From: Clostridia bacterium
GTDB lineage: Bacteria > Bacillota > Clostridia > Oscillospirales > CAG-382
Assembly (NCBI GenBank): GCA_017436675.1
Contig: JAFSCS010000035.1
Span: forward strand, 1 to 64,000
DNA: 64,000 bases
Direction of reading: 5' to 3'
The notes below the pieces were generated by a model, which saw nothing but the letters and a program-made list of their open reading frames with translations, had not been told where the DNA came from and did not search any database. Below are positions 31,641 to 39,171 of this stretch, one piece after another. Both the position numbers and the translations under genes were made by a program. Each line of letters starts with the position of its first letter. Position 1 is the stretch's first letter.

Positions 31641-32855
31641 ATGATAAAAATTGCGATCTTAGGACTTGGTGTTGTCGGAGGCGGTGTTGCAGACATTCTC
31701 GAAAGCGAGAAGTCGCTTATTGCCAAGCACTTCGGAGTTGAATGTGAAAAATTCATTGAGGTTAAATACGTTCTCGATCTGCGCGACAGCGTTGGACACG
31801 GTCTTGATGACAGATTGACAAAAAGCATTGACGATATATTGAATGACGACGAGGTCTCTATCGTCGTTGAAACTATGGGCGGACTTCATCCCGCTTATGA
31901 ATTTTCGTTGGCTGCACTCAAAAAAGGAAAGAACGTCGTTACGAGCAACAAGGCTGTCGTTTCGGCATACGGCGTTGAGCTTCTCGGTATGGCTGCAGAG
32001 ATGGGTGTTTCATATCTTTTTGAAGCAAGCGTTGGCGGCGGCATTCCGATAATCCGTCCGCTCACGGCGTGTCTTTGCGGCGAAAGGATAAACTCTGTCA
32101 GCGGTATCCTTAACGGCACGACGAACTATATTCTCTCGCAGATGGAGAAATGCGGCGTCAGCTTCAAGGAAGCACTTGCTGATGCTCAAGCGAAGGGATA
32201 TGCCGAAAAGGATCCGACTGCTGACGTTAGCGGAGCAGATACCTGCAGAAAGATCTGCATTCTCGCAAATATTGCATATGATATTTATATAACGCACGAG
32301 GACATTTGCTACAACGGTATTGAGGATATCGAGATGGCGGATATTGAATGCGCTGAGCTTCTCGGAAAGAGGATCAAGCTTCTCGGCGTTGCTAAACGAA
32401 ACGGAGACAACATTGATGCATTCGTTTCTCCGATGCTCGTCGGACTCGACTCACCGCTTTCGATGGTCAACGACGTTTTTAACGCTATCCTTGTTGAAGG
32501 TGAGAACGTTGGTGAGCTTATGTTCTACGGAAAGGGCGCAGGCTCGCTTCCGACAGCTACGGCGGTAGTTTCGGATATCATAGAGGCGGTCGACGCTCCG
32601 AGAAGAAGCATGATCTGGAAAAACGGCTCGAAAGACATGATCTCGAGCGAGGACGGAATTATTTCCGCTCTTTACGTCAGAGTTAACGGAACAGGCATTT
32701 CAGACAAGCTTATTTCTCACTTTGGCGATTGCAAGATCGTTGAGCATTGCGGTTGCACGGCTATTTTGCTTCCCGCAAAGGATCAAGCGGCTCATCTCGA
32801 GCTTTTGAAGTCGTTTGACGGCGAGGTGCTTTCGGTTATCAAGGCGGATAAATAA
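31641..32855 (+). CDS. hom: Homoserine dehydrogenase
   Basis: 404 aa from the ATG at 31641, which puts the NAD(P) motif ILGLGVVGGGVADIL at the N-terminus as in the family; the frame extends 12 codons upstream across the leader. Further features: VVETMGGLHPAYEF, VVTSNKAVVSAYG with the catalytic Lys, EASVGGGIPIIRPL and GILNGTTNYIL. A C-terminal ACT domain (about 335-404) suggests threonine feedback. It reduces aspartate semialdehyde to homoserine. It has its own promoter; no thrB or thrC follows. Confidence 0.93.
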   Translation: MIKIAILGLGVVGGGVADILESEKSLIAKHFGVECEKFIEVKYVLDLRDSVGHGLDDRLTKSIDDILNDDEVSIVVETMGGLHPAYEFSLAALKKGKNVVTSNKAVVSAYGVELLGMAAEMGVSYLFEASVGGGIPIIRPLTACLCGERINSVSGILNGTTNYILSQMEKCGVSFKEALADAQAKGYAEKDPTADVSGADTCRKICILANIAYDIYITHEDICYNGIEDIEMADIECAELLGKRIKLLGVAKRNGDNIDAFVSPMLVGLDSPLSMVNDVFNAILVEGENVGELMFYGKGAGSLPTATAVVSDIIEAVDAPRRSMIWKNGSKDMISSEDGIISALYVRVNGTGISDKLISHFGDCKIVEHCGCTAILLPAKDQAAHLELLKSFDGEVLSVIKADK

Positions 32856-32857
32856 AA

Positions 32858-32888
32858 AAATATCTCGAAGTTTCCTTCGAGATATTTC
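32858..32888. terminator. Terminator between hom and tRNA-Glu
   Basis: AATATCTCGAAG pairs with CTTCGAGATATT. On the minus strand it follows the tRNA gene and ends in TTTTTTT, a strong terminator; on the plus strand the T tract is short, so it only partly serves hom. Confidence 0.75.
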
Positions 32889-32889
32889 A

Positions 32890-32964
32890 TGGTGACCCGT
32901 AGGGGAGTCGAACCCCTGCCTTCGCCGTGAGAGGGCGACGTCTTGACCACTTGACTAACAGGCC
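32890..32964 (-). tRNA. tRNA-Glu (anticodon CUC)
   Basis: Minus-strand cloverleaf of 75 nt with encoded CCA. The acceptor GGCCTGT pairs with ACGGGTC (two wobbles), the anticodon stem TCGCC/GGCGA encloses CTCTCAC with CTC at positions 34-36, and the T arm has GGGGTTCGACTCCCC. Single tRNA gene with its own promoter. Confidence 0.95.
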
Positions 32965-32983
32965 GAATAACTTTTGCCTAAAT

Positions 32984-33012
32984 ATAATAACACATAGTTG
33001 TTAAATTGTCAA
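32984..33012 (-). promoter_or_regulatory. Promoter of tRNA-Glu
   Basis: Minus-strand TTGACA (33007-33012), 17-bp spacer, TATTAT (32984-32989), 19 nt before the tRNA 5' end. Confidence 0.88.
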
Positions 33013-33056
33013 GCATTATTTTTCGATTTTTAATTTTTTTCGCAAGGGGGACCTAT

Positions 33057-34277
33057 ATGAACATCAATGAGCGTTTGAAAAAGCTTGGTGTTGTGCTTTT
33101 GACTGCAGTAGTTGTTGCGGCAATACTGTTCGTCACTTTCAAATATGCGCTTCCCATCGTTTTGCCTTTTGTTGTGGCTTGGGTGGTTGCGCTCGTTTTA
33201 CAACCTATTATCAACTTTTTGAGCAAAAAAGCGAAGATACCGAAGTGGCTTTCGGTAATAGTTCTCGTTTTGGCGACTCTGTTTTTATTATCTTGGGCGA
33301 TCTACGCCATCGTCGTTCGCTCATCGACCGAGCTTCTCAGTCTTTCCAAGGAGCTTTTGGACGCTTTCGAGAATTTCTCGACCGATCCCAACGGAATAGA
33401 TGCTTTTATCGACAAACTCAATTCGCTCGTTCCGTTTTTCGATTTCAGTGGTTTTTTATATAACGTTTGGAACAATCTTGACGAATATATTGCTTCGACG
33501 CTGAAAAATCTCGTCAGTCTCGTTTCCTCGAGCGTTGTTCCGCTCATTACGAAAATAGTTATGGCGATCCCGAATGCTTTTGTGTTCTTCATCATCACTA
33601 TTATTTCAGCTGTTTATATTTCGATCGATTTCAAAAAGATCAACTCCTTCATCGCATATCAATTCCCCGAAAAAGCAAGAGATTTTTTGAGGATGGTAAA
33701 GGAGCAATTCGTTCAAACCATCGGAAAATACGTTCGAGCATACAGTCTTTTGATACTCATTACATTCAGTGAGCTTTTCGTGGGATTTTCGATACTCGGT
33801 GTTCATTATTCGTTCATTATCGCGCTCATTACCGCGCTCGTAGATATTCTTCCCGTGCTCGGAACAGGTACGATCCTTATTCCGTGGGGCGTTTATATGC
33901 TCATCTCGGGAAACTATTTTATGGGTGTCGGCATTTTGATCCTTTACGTTATCATTACCGTCGTTCGCCAGATACTCGAGCCGAAGATCGTTGGATCTTA
34001 CGTTGGTCTATATCCGCTCGTCACCTTGATGGCTATGTATATCGGTACTAAGGTAATGGGCTTTTTCGGACTTTTCCTCTTCCCCATCGCGATCATTCTA
34101 CTCAAAAAGATGAACGACGACGGGCACATCAGACTTTGGAAGGTCCCGCCCGAGATCGCCGATGCTCCCGAAAAGAAGACTTCGGTCGAACGAATTCGTG
34201 AAAAGCTTAAAGCAAGAAAAGAGAAGAAAAACAATGATCCTAAGTCAAGCAGCGACGGAGATAATAAAGAGGCTTGA
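33057..34277 (+). CDS. AI-2E family transporter (PerM/YtvI-like permease)
   Basis: 406 aa from the ATG at 33057 (AAGGGGGAC upstream). Eight hydrophobic helices, with the family landmark ALVDILPVLGTGTILIPWGV near residue 265 and RQILEPKIVGSYVGLYPLVT near 310. Members export small molecules or, in some cases, ions; the AI-2 label is historical and no substrate follows from sequence. The C-terminus is a charged tail that overlaps the start of the CCA enzyme gene by 44 bp. Confidence 0.88.
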   Translation: MNINERLKKLGVVLLTAVVVAAILFVTFKYALPIVLPFVVAWVVALVLQPIINFLSKKAKIPKWLSVIVLVLATLFLLSWAIYAIVVRSSTELLSLSKELLDAFENFSTDPNGIDAFIDKLNSLVPFFDFSGFLYNVWNNLDEYIASTLKNLVSLVSSSVVPLITKIVMAIPNAFVFFIITIISAVYISIDFKKINSFIAYQFPEKARDFLRMVKEQFVQTIGKYVRAYSLLILITFSELFVGFSILGVHYSFIIALITALVDILPVLGTGTILIPWGVYMLISGNYFMGVGILILYVIITVVRQILEPKIVGSYVGLYPLVTLMAMYIGTKVMGFFGLFLFPIAIILLKKMNDDGHIRLWKVPPEIADAPEKKTSVERIREKLKARKEKKNNDPKSSSDGDNKEA

Positions 34278-35367
34278 GGAGGCTTCTTTCGAAGCATTCG
34301 CGGTCGGCGGTGCGGTCAGAGACGTCATTATGGGGCGAGTTCCCAACGACTTCGACGTTGCCACGAGCGCAAGAACCGACGAGATCAAGGCTTTGTTCTC
34401 CAACCTACTCGTCATCCCGACGGGTGAAAAACATGGAACAGTGACCGTTTTACGCAGTGGTGAACCTATCGAGGTCACCACTTTTCGTGTTGACGGCTTA
34501 TATAACGATTCGCGACATCCCGAGAAGGTCGTCTTCGTCGGTGACGTTGAAACAGATCTCGCGAGACGTGATTTTACGATGAACGCTATCGCGTACAATG
34601 ACAGGTGTGGGTTTGTCGATCCGTTTGGCGGTATCGACGATATCAAGGCGAAGACTATCCGTTCCGTTGGTGATGCCGAGGTGAGATTTCGCGAGGATGC
34701 GCTTCGCATTATGCGGTGCATTCGGTTTGCATCCGTGCTCGGATTCCGCATTGAGAAGGAGACGGATGATGCTTTAAAAAGCTGTCACGAGCTTCTTTTG
34801 GACATCAGCAAAGAACGTATTTTTTCCGAGCTGAAGCTTTTTTTATCGGGTGATTTTCAAAGATATCTCAAAAGCCACGGATATATTTTCGAGCTATTAT
34901 TTCCGGGCTGGAATGCCCCTGACGAAGCTTGCCCGGACGGATGCGATGCATTGACAAGGATGGCGTATTTTTTCAGCAAGGCGGACGTCGAGGCGGCGGA
35001 CGGATATTTACGTTCGCTGAAGGCAGACAACGCCACGAGGCGCGGTGTCGCTATGATCTTGAGAGCTATGAAGCACCCAAGGATCACCTCAAAGCGAGAG
35101 GCGTTATACTTTCTTTCGGAATACGGATATGATACTGCGTTCAGAGCCGCGCTGTTGCGCGCAGACGAAGAAGAAGCGATGCTGATCGAGGAGCATCGTG
35201 GCGAATGCTACTCCTACGACCGTCTTGCTATTGGCGGGAAAGACATTATGGCGCTCGGATATAGTGGTATTGAGGTACGCGAGGCAAAAAAGCGGCTTCT
35301 CCACGCTGTCATTGATGGAGAGGTTGAAAACAATTTGGCGTCACTTTTGGAATTTTTGGCACGATGA
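34234..35367 (+). CDS. cca: CCA tRNA nucleotidyltransferase
   Basis: 377 aa from ATG 34234, chosen because the PolA head motif must be near the start: AFAVGGAVRDVIMGRVPNDF, then DFDVATSA (catalytic Asp pair), RRDFTMNAIAYNDRCGFVDP and VRFREDALRIMRCIRFASVL. It adds or repairs the 3' CCA end of tRNAs. Length is slightly short for class II enzymes but all head and neck motifs are present. The start lies inside the preceding gene. Confidence 0.92.
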   Translation: MILSQAATEIIKRLEEASFEAFAVGGAVRDVIMGRVPNDFDVATSARTDEIKALFSNLLVIPTGEKHGTVTVLRSGEPIEVTTFRVDGLYNDSRHPEKVVFVGDVETDLARRDFTMNAIAYNDRCGFVDPFGGIDDIKAKTIRSVGDAEVRFREDALRIMRCIRFASVLGFRIEKETDDALKSCHELLLDISKERIFSELKLFLSGDFQRYLKSHGYIFELLFPGWNAPDEACPDGCDALTRMAYFFSKADVEAADGYLRSLKADNATRRGVAMILRAMKHPRITSKREALYFLSEYGYDTAFRAALLRADEEEAMLIEEHRGECYSYDRLAIGGKDIMALGYSGIEVREAKKRLLHAVIDGEVENNLASLLEFLAR

Positions 35368-35418
35368 TGCTTTGGTTGCATATATTGATAACAAAAAGGT
35401 ACGAAGGAGCTGACTTTT

Positions 35419-36171
35419 TTGGCATCGATATATTTGAGTCCTTCCGTTCAAGAATACAACGTCTATTACGACGGGAGCGGAAGCGAAGAATATTATATGA
35501 ATCTTATTGCCGACGCTATGGAGCCATATTTGACGGCATCGGGGATCACATTTACTCGGAATTCGCCCGATATGACGGTCAACCAAGTTGTCGAGCAATC
35601 CAACATGGGCAATTACGGGCTTCATCTTGCACTGCATTCCAACGCCTCACCCGAATCGCTTTCGGGACGGCTCACAGGCAGCGACGTATATTATTACACG
35701 TTTTCCGACGTCAGCAAGCGCGCTGCGATTATTTTTTCAAATGCGCTCAAGGATATTTATCCCGATCCGAACAAGGTGCAGATACGTCCGAATTCGACGT
35801 TTGCGGAATTGAGGCGAACACGATCCCCCGCGATACTCGTTGAGCTTGCATATCACGACAATCCGAGCGACGCGGAGTGGATAAAGAATAACATTGGGCA
35901 GATAGCGAGGACGCTCGTTATTGCTACGACGGAGTTTTTGGGTATTCCCTTTGTCGAGCCCGAGCCGATACGCACCGGTGTTGTTCGCACACAGGGTGGA
36001 AGGCTCAACGTCAGACAGCTTCCGTCGATGAGCGGAACGGTCATAGGGCAGATACCAAACGGATCGAGCGTGCTTGTGCTCGGAAAGACAGGAAATTGGT
36101 ACATCGTCAGCTACAACTCACTTGAAGGGTATTCGTTTGCTGACTACATATACGTTGACTATAATCAATAA
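35419..36171 (+). CDS. N-acetylmuramoyl-L-alanine amidase (Amidase_3) with SH3 domain
   Basis: 250 aa from a TTG start with AAGGAGC 8 nt upstream. Residues 1-170 match zinc amidases of the Amidase_3 group: NYGLHLALHSNASPE (zinc His), GSDVYYYTFSDVSKRAA and SPAILVELAYHDNPSDAEWI (catalytic Glu). Residues 185-250 form a bacterial SH3 domain (GRLNVRQLPSMSGTVIGQIP). It has no signal peptide, so it may act in the mother cell, on lysis, or be exported another way. Cleaves the lactyl-alanine bond of peptidoglycan. Confidence 0.88.
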   Translation: MASIYLSPSVQEYNVYYDGSGSEEYYMNLIADAMEPYLTASGITFTRNSPDMTVNQVVEQSNMGNYGLHLALHSNASPESLSGRLTGSDVYYYTFSDVSKRAAIIFSNALKDIYPDPNKVQIRPNSTFAELRRTRSPAILVELAYHDNPSDAEWIKNNIGQIARTLVIATTEFLGIPFVEPEPIRTGVVRTQGGRLNVRQLPSMSGTVIGQIPNGSSVLVLGKTGNWYIVSYNSLEGYSFADYIYVDYNQ

Positions 36172-36173
36172 CA

Positions 36174-36560
36174 AAAAAAGACGAGGTATAGCGTGATGTC
36201 CTTAACGGACAAATCACGCTAACTAAGTTTGCCCTTCGGGCAAGTGAAGTTATCTTCGATAGTGAAGTTCACTATGTGAGTGAAGTTTCGCCTGACGGCG
36301 AAGTGATGGGCAAACTTAACTTCACTGCGAGCCTTGGCGAGCAACTTCACTGTGCCGGATGTCCTGCATCTGCACAACTTCACCGGCAAAAAAAGAGCAT
36401 ACACATAAGGTTTACTCCTTGCGTGTGTGCTCTTTCTGCTTGTTATAAGGGTTTGGGCATAGCCCATTTGCGTTTGACCGGTCAAATGTGATGCTCGCAT
36501 TTAGCGGTATTTGTCAAACTATCCGCTAAGAACCGCACCCTATTTTCCCTCGTCTTTTTT
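36174..36560. repeat. Micro-hairpin array 2 with AGTGAAGTT linkers, bounded by terminator-like arms
   Basis: This 387-bp element lies between convergent genes and contains no ORF I trust. The outermost arms AAAAAAGACGAGG (36174-36186) and CCTCGTCTTTTTT (36548-36560) are perfect complements. Inside: a hairpin 36189-36221, then AGTGAAGTT linkers at 36243-36251, 36261-36269 and 36279-36287 separated by palindromes ATC-TTC-GAT, CAC-TAT-GTG and TCGCC/GGCGA. Then the linker flips to AACTTCACT at 36318-36326, 36343-36351 and 36376-36384 with hairpins between. AAGTTTGCCC (36225-36234) pairs at distance with GGGCAAACTT (36308-36317). The right part holds a long hairpin 36392-36435, a palindrome TTTGACCGGTCAAA at 36473-36486 and a stem 36501-36529. 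Confidence 0.85.
36392..36435. terminator. Long hairpin within array 2
   Basis: AAAGAGCATACAC pairs with GTGTGTGCTCTTT (one wobble), and AAGG/CCTT pair inside. Located in the gap between the amidase and divIC stops, it may terminate one or both transcripts. Confidence 0.55.
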
Positions 36561-36568
36561 ATTCATTG

Positions 36569-36850
36569 TCAATCTGCGAGATCGTTATAGAAAATGATCT
36601 CATCGGGATCACGGTAGCCCAAGGTCTCACGGGCTATCTTTTCGATATTCTCGACCGTCATCGGTGTTTCGATACGGATATTGAGCTTTTCGATATTATC
36701 GCCGAGCTCTGCTATCTCGATCTCAAGCTGCTGCTTTTGGTCGATCAATGAATCGAGCTGGGTACGAAGCTTTATCGCGGAAGAAATAAAGAAAACTATT
36801 ACCGCTAATACTGCTATTTTTACCAAGACGTTTGTTTTTGGTGTATTCAT
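36569..36850 (-). CDS. divIC: Septum formation initiator, DivIC/FtsB type
   Basis: 93 aa. A short cytoplasmic N-terminus, one membrane helix (VKIAVLAVIVFFISSAIKL), then an extracytoplasmic coiled coil (LDSLIDQKQQLEIEIAELGDNIEKL) and the terminal ARETLGYRDPDEIIFY typical of DivIC/FtsB. It acts in the divisome with FtsL and DivIB. Its place after yabQ equals the Bacillus order. Overlaps yabQ by one base. Confidence 0.92.
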   Translation of the reverse strand: MNTPKTNVLVKIAVLAVIVFFISSAIKLRTQLDSLIDQKQQLEIEIAELGDNIEKLNIRIETPMTVENIEKIARETLGYRDPDEIIFYNDLAD

Positions 36851-37338
36851 TATCTTTTTTCCTCCAATCCAAATCCTTTTTTTGCTGAGGTGAGTGCTTT
36901 TTTGACGAGCCTCTTTCGTTTACGCTCGAGTTTTTTCGTTTCTGACGCTTTTTTCAATTTACCGATCAAGCGGCATATCGGAGCGGCGAAAAAGGAGATC
37001 GCTCGTTTTACTGATCTTTTGAGAAAAGATATTATTTTTTCGTTCGCCTTATAGACGAGCTTTCCGACGGTCGAATAATAGAGCGAAAAACCGAAAAGAG
37101 TTCCTGCCGCGGCAAAGCCGCGTATCCGTCCGCTCCCGACGTTGAACGCCAAAAGAAGAAACGAAACGGTCGAAAACATACAAAACAATATATCCTCAAC
37201 AAAGATCAATGCATTATTTTTCGGAAGGACGATCCTTACCAAGCGGAACACATCATATACTGCGCCGAGAAACACGCCCAACAGCAACGAGCAAAGAAAG
37301 TATTCGGTCTCGCCGAAGGATGAAAGATCAAGTATCAT
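36850..37338 (-). CDS. yabQ: Spore cortex biosynthesis protein YabQ
   Basis: 162 aa with four N-terminal membrane helices (SLLLGVFLGAVYDVFRLVRI, EDILFCMFSTVSFLLLAFNV) and a strongly basic C-terminus (KKLERKRKRLVKKALTSAKK). YabQ is needed for cortex formation in the outer forespore membrane. Context yabP-yabQ-divIC supports the call. Confidence 0.9.
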   Translation of the reverse strand: MILDLSSFGETEYFLCSLLLGVFLGAVYDVFRLVRIVLPKNNALIFVEDILFCMFSTVSFLLLAFNVGSGRIRGFAAAGTLFGFSLYYSTVGKLVYKANEKIISFLKRSVKRAISFFAAPICRLIGKLKKASETKKLERKRKRLVKKALTSAKKGFGLEEKR

Positions 37339-37340
37339 CG

Positions 37341-37607
37341 TCAGTTAAACAATCGAAACGCCTTTTTCTTCGCCGTTTTATCGGAATAGACTATCGCTTC
37401 GATCGTCCCTTCAACAAGCACCTCGCCGTCGCCGTTTTCTTTTCCCGCAACGGAGAGCTTCGTTATCGTCAAGCACTTCCCCGTTACTGTCAGCATCGTT
37501 TCGCCGACAGATAGATTCACGATCGTTTCGTCGAATCCGATCACCTCGGTCACGCTTGTTACGGTCAGTTTTTTTCTTTCGTCAAGTATTATTCTATGTG
37601 TGTCCAT
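37341..37607 (-). CDS. yabP: Sporulation protein YabP
   Basis: 88 aa, beta-rich YabP/YqfC fold (RIILDERKKLTVTSVTEVIG, FDETIVNLSVGETMLTVTGK). Expressed during sporulation in Bacillus; the exact role is unclear. It is followed at 2 bp by yabQ. A gap of 66 bp separates it from rqcP. Confidence 0.9.
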   Translation of the reverse strand: MDTHRIILDERKKLTVTSVTEVIGFDETIVNLSVGETMLTVTGKCLTITKLSVAGKENGDGEVLVEGTIEAIVYSDKTAKKKAFRLFN

Positions 37608-37673
37608 TTTGCACCTTCCATTTTCGATATCGTTATTTATATCTTATTCGGGGAAGGAGCATTATATTACGGT

Positions 37674-37934
37674 TTATTCTTCGTTCTTTACCGTCTCGAT
37701 GACCTCATACATTTCGCTTGCATCTGCCTTCGTTGCATGTTCGTTGATCGAGAGCACACGTAGCTTCACCTTACGAGTGCCGAACGACACGGTCAACACA
37801 TCGCCCTGCTTCACTTGGTATGATGCTTTCACAGGTCTTCCGTTCGCTTCAACGTAGCTGCTGTCGCACGCTTCGTTGGCAACACTGCGTCGTTTTATTA
37901 TTCTCGACACCTTCAGGTATTTATCAAGTCTCAT
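37674..37934 (-). CDS. rqcP: RNA-binding S4 domain protein RqcP (YabO/HslR-like)
   Basis: 86 aa, an S4 domain with MRLDKYLKVSRIIKRRSVAN and VEANGRPVKASYQVKQGDVL. RqcP binds stalled 50S subunits and helps RqcH in alanine tailing of nascent chains. It lies in the conserved spoVB-mazG-rqcP-yabP order and starts one base into the hup stop region. Confidence 0.92.
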   Translation of the reverse strand: MRLDKYLKVSRIIKRRSVANEACDSSYVEANGRPVKASYQVKQGDVLTVSFGTRKVKLRVLSINEHATKADASEMYEVIETVKNEE

Positions 37935-38209
37935 TATTTCGCCAATTCGTCCTTGAGTGCTTTTCCGGGGGTAAAGGAAGCTGTTTTTGTTGCGGGGATG
38001 TTGATCTTTTTCAAGGTCTTAGGGTTGAGTCCGACTCTTTGCGCTCTTTCTTTTACTTTAAAGGAACCGAATCCTGCGATGAGCACCTTTCCGCCATCTA
38101 CCAATTCTTCGCTTATTGCTTCAAATACTGCTTCTACTGCTGCTTCTGCATCTTTCTTTTTCATATTTGTTTTTGCAGCTACTACGTCAACCAAATTAGA
38201 CTTATTCAT
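37934..38209 (-). CDS. hup: HU-family nucleoid DNA-binding protein
   Basis: 91 aa. NKSNLVDVVAAKTNMKKKDA, LIAGFGSFKVKERAQRVGLN and NPKTLKKINIPATKTASFTP are the HU landmarks including the DNA-binding arm. Has its own promoter (38261-38289) and an AGGAGAG site. Inserted between mazG and rqcP as in many Clostridia. Confidence 0.96.
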   Translation of the reverse strand: MNKSNLVDVVAAKTNMKKKDAEAAVEAVFEAISEELVDGGKVLIAGFGSFKVKERAQRVGLNPKTLKKINIPATKTASFTPGKALKDELAK

Positions 38210-38260
38210 TTTTTCTCTCCTATTTTAATCTTTTATTTTATCAAATTCTTCGCTTTTTAT

Positions 38261-38289
38261 AGTATATCATTTATTACTATTCAAATCAA
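38261..38289 (-). promoter_or_regulatory. hup promoter
   Basis: Minus-strand TTGATT (38284-38289), 17-bp spacer, TATACT (38261-38266), in the 89-bp gap after mazG. Confidence 0.75.
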
Positions 38290-38298
38290 GAGCTTTTT

Positions 38299-39171
38299 TT
38301 ATGTTTTGCACTGTTTTTGAGATGTTTTTCGCTTTTTTTCCTCAAAAATGTGCTTTGCTATCGTCCATTTTTCAAGAAGCAGCTTCTCGGTGAGCTTATT
38401 GGACGGGATATTTTCCTCGTTTATCATCGATTCCATTATTTTAAATCTGCCGATAAACTTATCCGTTGCGTCGTTGAGTGCCTTTTCGGGCTCGACTCCG
38501 ACCATTCTTGAAAGACAGACTGCGGCGAAAAGAAGGTCACCTATCTCCTCCTCGACGTTTTCGGGCGAAGCGTCCATCACCTCGTCGAGCTCCTCTGCCA
38601 CCTTTGAACCGGAATCGTATTTATCACGGTAATCAAAATTCAGCTTCGAGCTTTTTTCACCGACCTTATTCGCTCTCATAAGTGCCGGAAGGATCGAGGG
38701 GATGCTTTCCATTTTTTCGGCGACGGTCTTTCTCCCTTTTGAATCGGATTTTATTTTATCCCAATTCTCAAGCACCTTTTCGCTCGTTTTTGCCTCGACC
38801 TCTCCAAAGACGTGAGGATGGCGAGAGATCAATTTTTTGCAGACCTCGTTCAACGTATCGTCAACGGTGAATTCATCGTTATATTTGCCTATAACACCGT
38901 GAAAAACGCTTTGGAGCATTACGTCGCCCGTTTCTTCCTTCATCAGCTCTACGTCGCTTTTATCTATTCCCTCGCAAAGCTCATATGCTTCCTCGATCAT
39001 ATTAGCTCTGATGCTCTCGTGTGTCTGTTCTCTGTCCCACGGGCAACCATAGGGGCAGCGAAGCATTTCGACGATCAGCTCGAGGTCACTAAATCCATAC
39101 TCGCTTTTTGACAAAAGGTATTTTACCGACTCGTCAAAGCGTTCCTTTGTCCACTCTATCTTTTCACGCAT
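38299..39171 (-). CDS. mazG: Nucleoside triphosphate pyrophosphohydrolase MazG
   Basis: 290 aa. A tandem-domain MazG: domain 1 has LRCPYGCPWDREQTHESIRA, ANMIEEAYELCEGIDKSD and EETGDVMLQSVFHG; domain 2 has KVAEELDEVMDASPENVEEE and IGDLLFAAVCLSRMVGVEPE. It hydrolyses (d)NTPs. Shorter than the Bacillus YabN because the N-terminal methylase-like domain is absent; the first 20 residues (WTKERFDESVKYLLSKSEYG) are a short lead. Overlaps spoVB by 8 bp. Confidence 0.94.
   Translation of the reverse strand: MREKIEWTKERFDESVKYLLSKSEYGFSDLELIVEMLRCPYGCPWDREQTHESIRANMIEEAYELCEGIDKSDVELMKEETGDVMLQSVFHGVIGKYNDEFTVDDTLNEVCKKLISRHPHVFGEVEAKTSEKVLENWDKIKSDSKGRKTVAEKMESIPSILPALMRANKVGEKSSKLNFDYRDKYDSGSKVAEELDEVMDASPENVEEEIGDLLFAAVCLSRMVGVEPEKALNDATDKFIGRFKIMESMINEENIPSNKLTEKLLLEKWTIAKHIFEEKKRKTSQKQCKT

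Noticed and set aside
34162-34233. Longer N-terminus of the CCA enzyme
   Set aside because: The extra codons lie within the permease gene and precede the conserved head motif; the ATG at 34234 has a purine-rich site and fits the family.
33057-34277. Quorum-sensing AI-2 exporter
   Set aside because: The AI-2E family name does not establish the substrate and no luxS or lsr genes are here; called only as a permease of that family.
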